Assembly (NCBI GenBank): GCA_964394625.1
Contig: CAYMYK010000063.1
Coordinates: 1 to 14,728 of the forward strand
Direction: 5' to 3'
DNA: 14,728 nt
From: JAUVYV01 sp964394625
GTDB taxonomy: Bacteria; Planctomycetota; Phycisphaerae; Sedimentisphaerales; Anaerobacaceae
The position numbers and the translations under genes were made by a program. A model generated the notes under the pieces. That model had not been told where the DNA came from. It was given only the letters and a program-made list of their open reading frames with translations, and did no database searches. Below, one piece after another: positions 14,495-14,728 of this stretch. Each line of letters begins with the position of its first letter. The first letter of the stretch is position 1.

Positions 14495-14568
14495 CGCGGG
14501 GTAGAGCAGTCTGGTAGCTCGTCGGGCCCATAACCCGGAGGTCGGAGGTTCGAATCCTCCCCCCGCTA
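14495..14568 (+). tRNA. Initiator tRNA-fMet (anticodon CAT), CCA not encoded
   Basis: A complete 74-base cloverleaf. Acceptor CGCGGGG pairs with CCCCGC, leaving an unpaired C1 x T72, an initiator hallmark. D-stem GAGC/GCTC has the A11-U24 pair seen in bacterial initiators. The anticodon stem has three consecutive G-C pairs (G29-G31 with C39-C41), again initiator-type. The anticodon CAT is at 14529-14531. T-stem GGAGG/CCTCC is perfect around TTCGAAT. The discriminator is A, followed by TTAAG, so CCA must be added after transcription. The anticodon loop reads CCCATAA, giving C at position 33 where U is almost universal. Confidence 0.97.
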
Positions 14569-14570
14569 TT

Positions 14571-14602
14571 AAGACCTGGAGATAAAATCCAGGTCTTTTT
14601 TT
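14571..14602 (+). terminator. Intrinsic terminator after tRNA-fMet
   Basis: AAGACCTGGA and TCCAGGTCTT form a perfect ten-base stem around the seven-base loop GATAAAA. The T-run overlaps the end of the stem and continues for five more bases. The stem starts two bases after the tRNA 3' end. It should end both the tRNA transcript and any read-through from the ribosomal cluster and the HIT gene. Confidence 0.9.
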
Positions 14603-14728
14603 GTGCAAACAGTATTTGGGGTTCATATCGGGGTCATGTAAGATGTGAATGTTGACCTGCCAACAATGGCTTTGTGGGTGCATCAAAAAAAAGTGGCGCA
14701 TTTTTTGTGGATATGGTATAGCACATAA
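14603..14728. other. Short tail with no gene seen
   Basis: I see no coding region on either strand, no integrase attachment duplication of the tRNA end and no clear promoter. TGTTG/CAACA (14650-14665) is a weak five-base dyad. It probably belongs to the upstream region of a gene beyond the window. Confidence 0.4.

Noticed and set aside
14462..14701. Minus-strand reading frame with GGGFEPPTSGLWARRATRLLYP
   Set aside because: This is the antisense translation of the tRNA gene, a well-known kind of spurious protein.
14694..14709. Sigma54-like TGGCGC-N5-TTGTG near the right edge
   Set aside because: The -12 GC is missing and there is no downstream gene in view to support it.
14569..14728. tRNA-end attachment site for an integrated element
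   Set aside because: No integrase gene and no repeat of the tRNA 3' end are visible in the window.
1..14728. CRISPR array, insertion sequence or defence cassette
   Set aside because: No regularly spaced direct repeats, transposase motifs or defence-type domains were found on either strand.

Overview
The window is a bacterial chromosome segment in which every supported gene is on the + strand. The likely source is a planctomycete, probably class Phycisphaerae. The main reason is the first protein: a secreted-type beta-helix protein with a pair of dockerin-like repeats (D-x-D-G-x(3)-V-D-F-x-D-(F/L)) and a DIGFHYP-type motif, a style very common in that class. This lineage call is inference from recalled family style; no search was run.

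Positions 1-3270 hold two non-ribosomal genes. The first is a large protein, open at the left window edge, built as beta-helix, dockerin-like pair, Ig-like linker and a C-terminal domain that looks like a degenerate clan-CD (caspase/gingipain-like) peptidase fold. It is followed 28 bases later by a small lipoprotein with a coiled-coil tail. A noncoding gap (3271-3454) separates them from the next region.

Positions 3455-13992 are a nearly canonical spc-alpha ribosomal supercluster: rplN, rplX, rplE, rpsN, rpsH, rplF, rplR, rpsE, rplO, secY, adk, map, infA, rpmJ, rpsM, rpsK, rpsD, rpoA, rplQ. The genes are tightly packed, with TGATG or ATGA overlaps at rpsH/rplF, rpsE/rplO and secY/adk. Together they supply large- and small-subunit proteins, the Sec channel, adenylate kinase, N-terminal Met removal, initiation factor 1 and the RNA polymerase alpha subunit. 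Two departures from the textbook order stand out: rpmD (L30) is missing between rpsE and rplO, and rplN is not preceded by rplP-rpmC-rpsQ. S14, S4, L36 and adenylate kinase are all of the zinc-binding (Cys) type.

Positions 14017-14728 hold a HIT-family protein gene, then an initiator tRNA-fMet gene with its own good sigma70-type promoter and a strong intrinsic terminator directly behind it, then a short tail with no gene.

Most of the window is conserved housekeeping sequence. The points most worth a second look are the degenerate peptidase-like domain, the initiator tRNA with C instead of U at position 33, a possible dispersed repeat in the rplX-rplE gap, and tandem dyads directly in front of the rpoA ribosome binding site. 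I found no convincing new multi-gene system, insertion sequence or CRISPR array.
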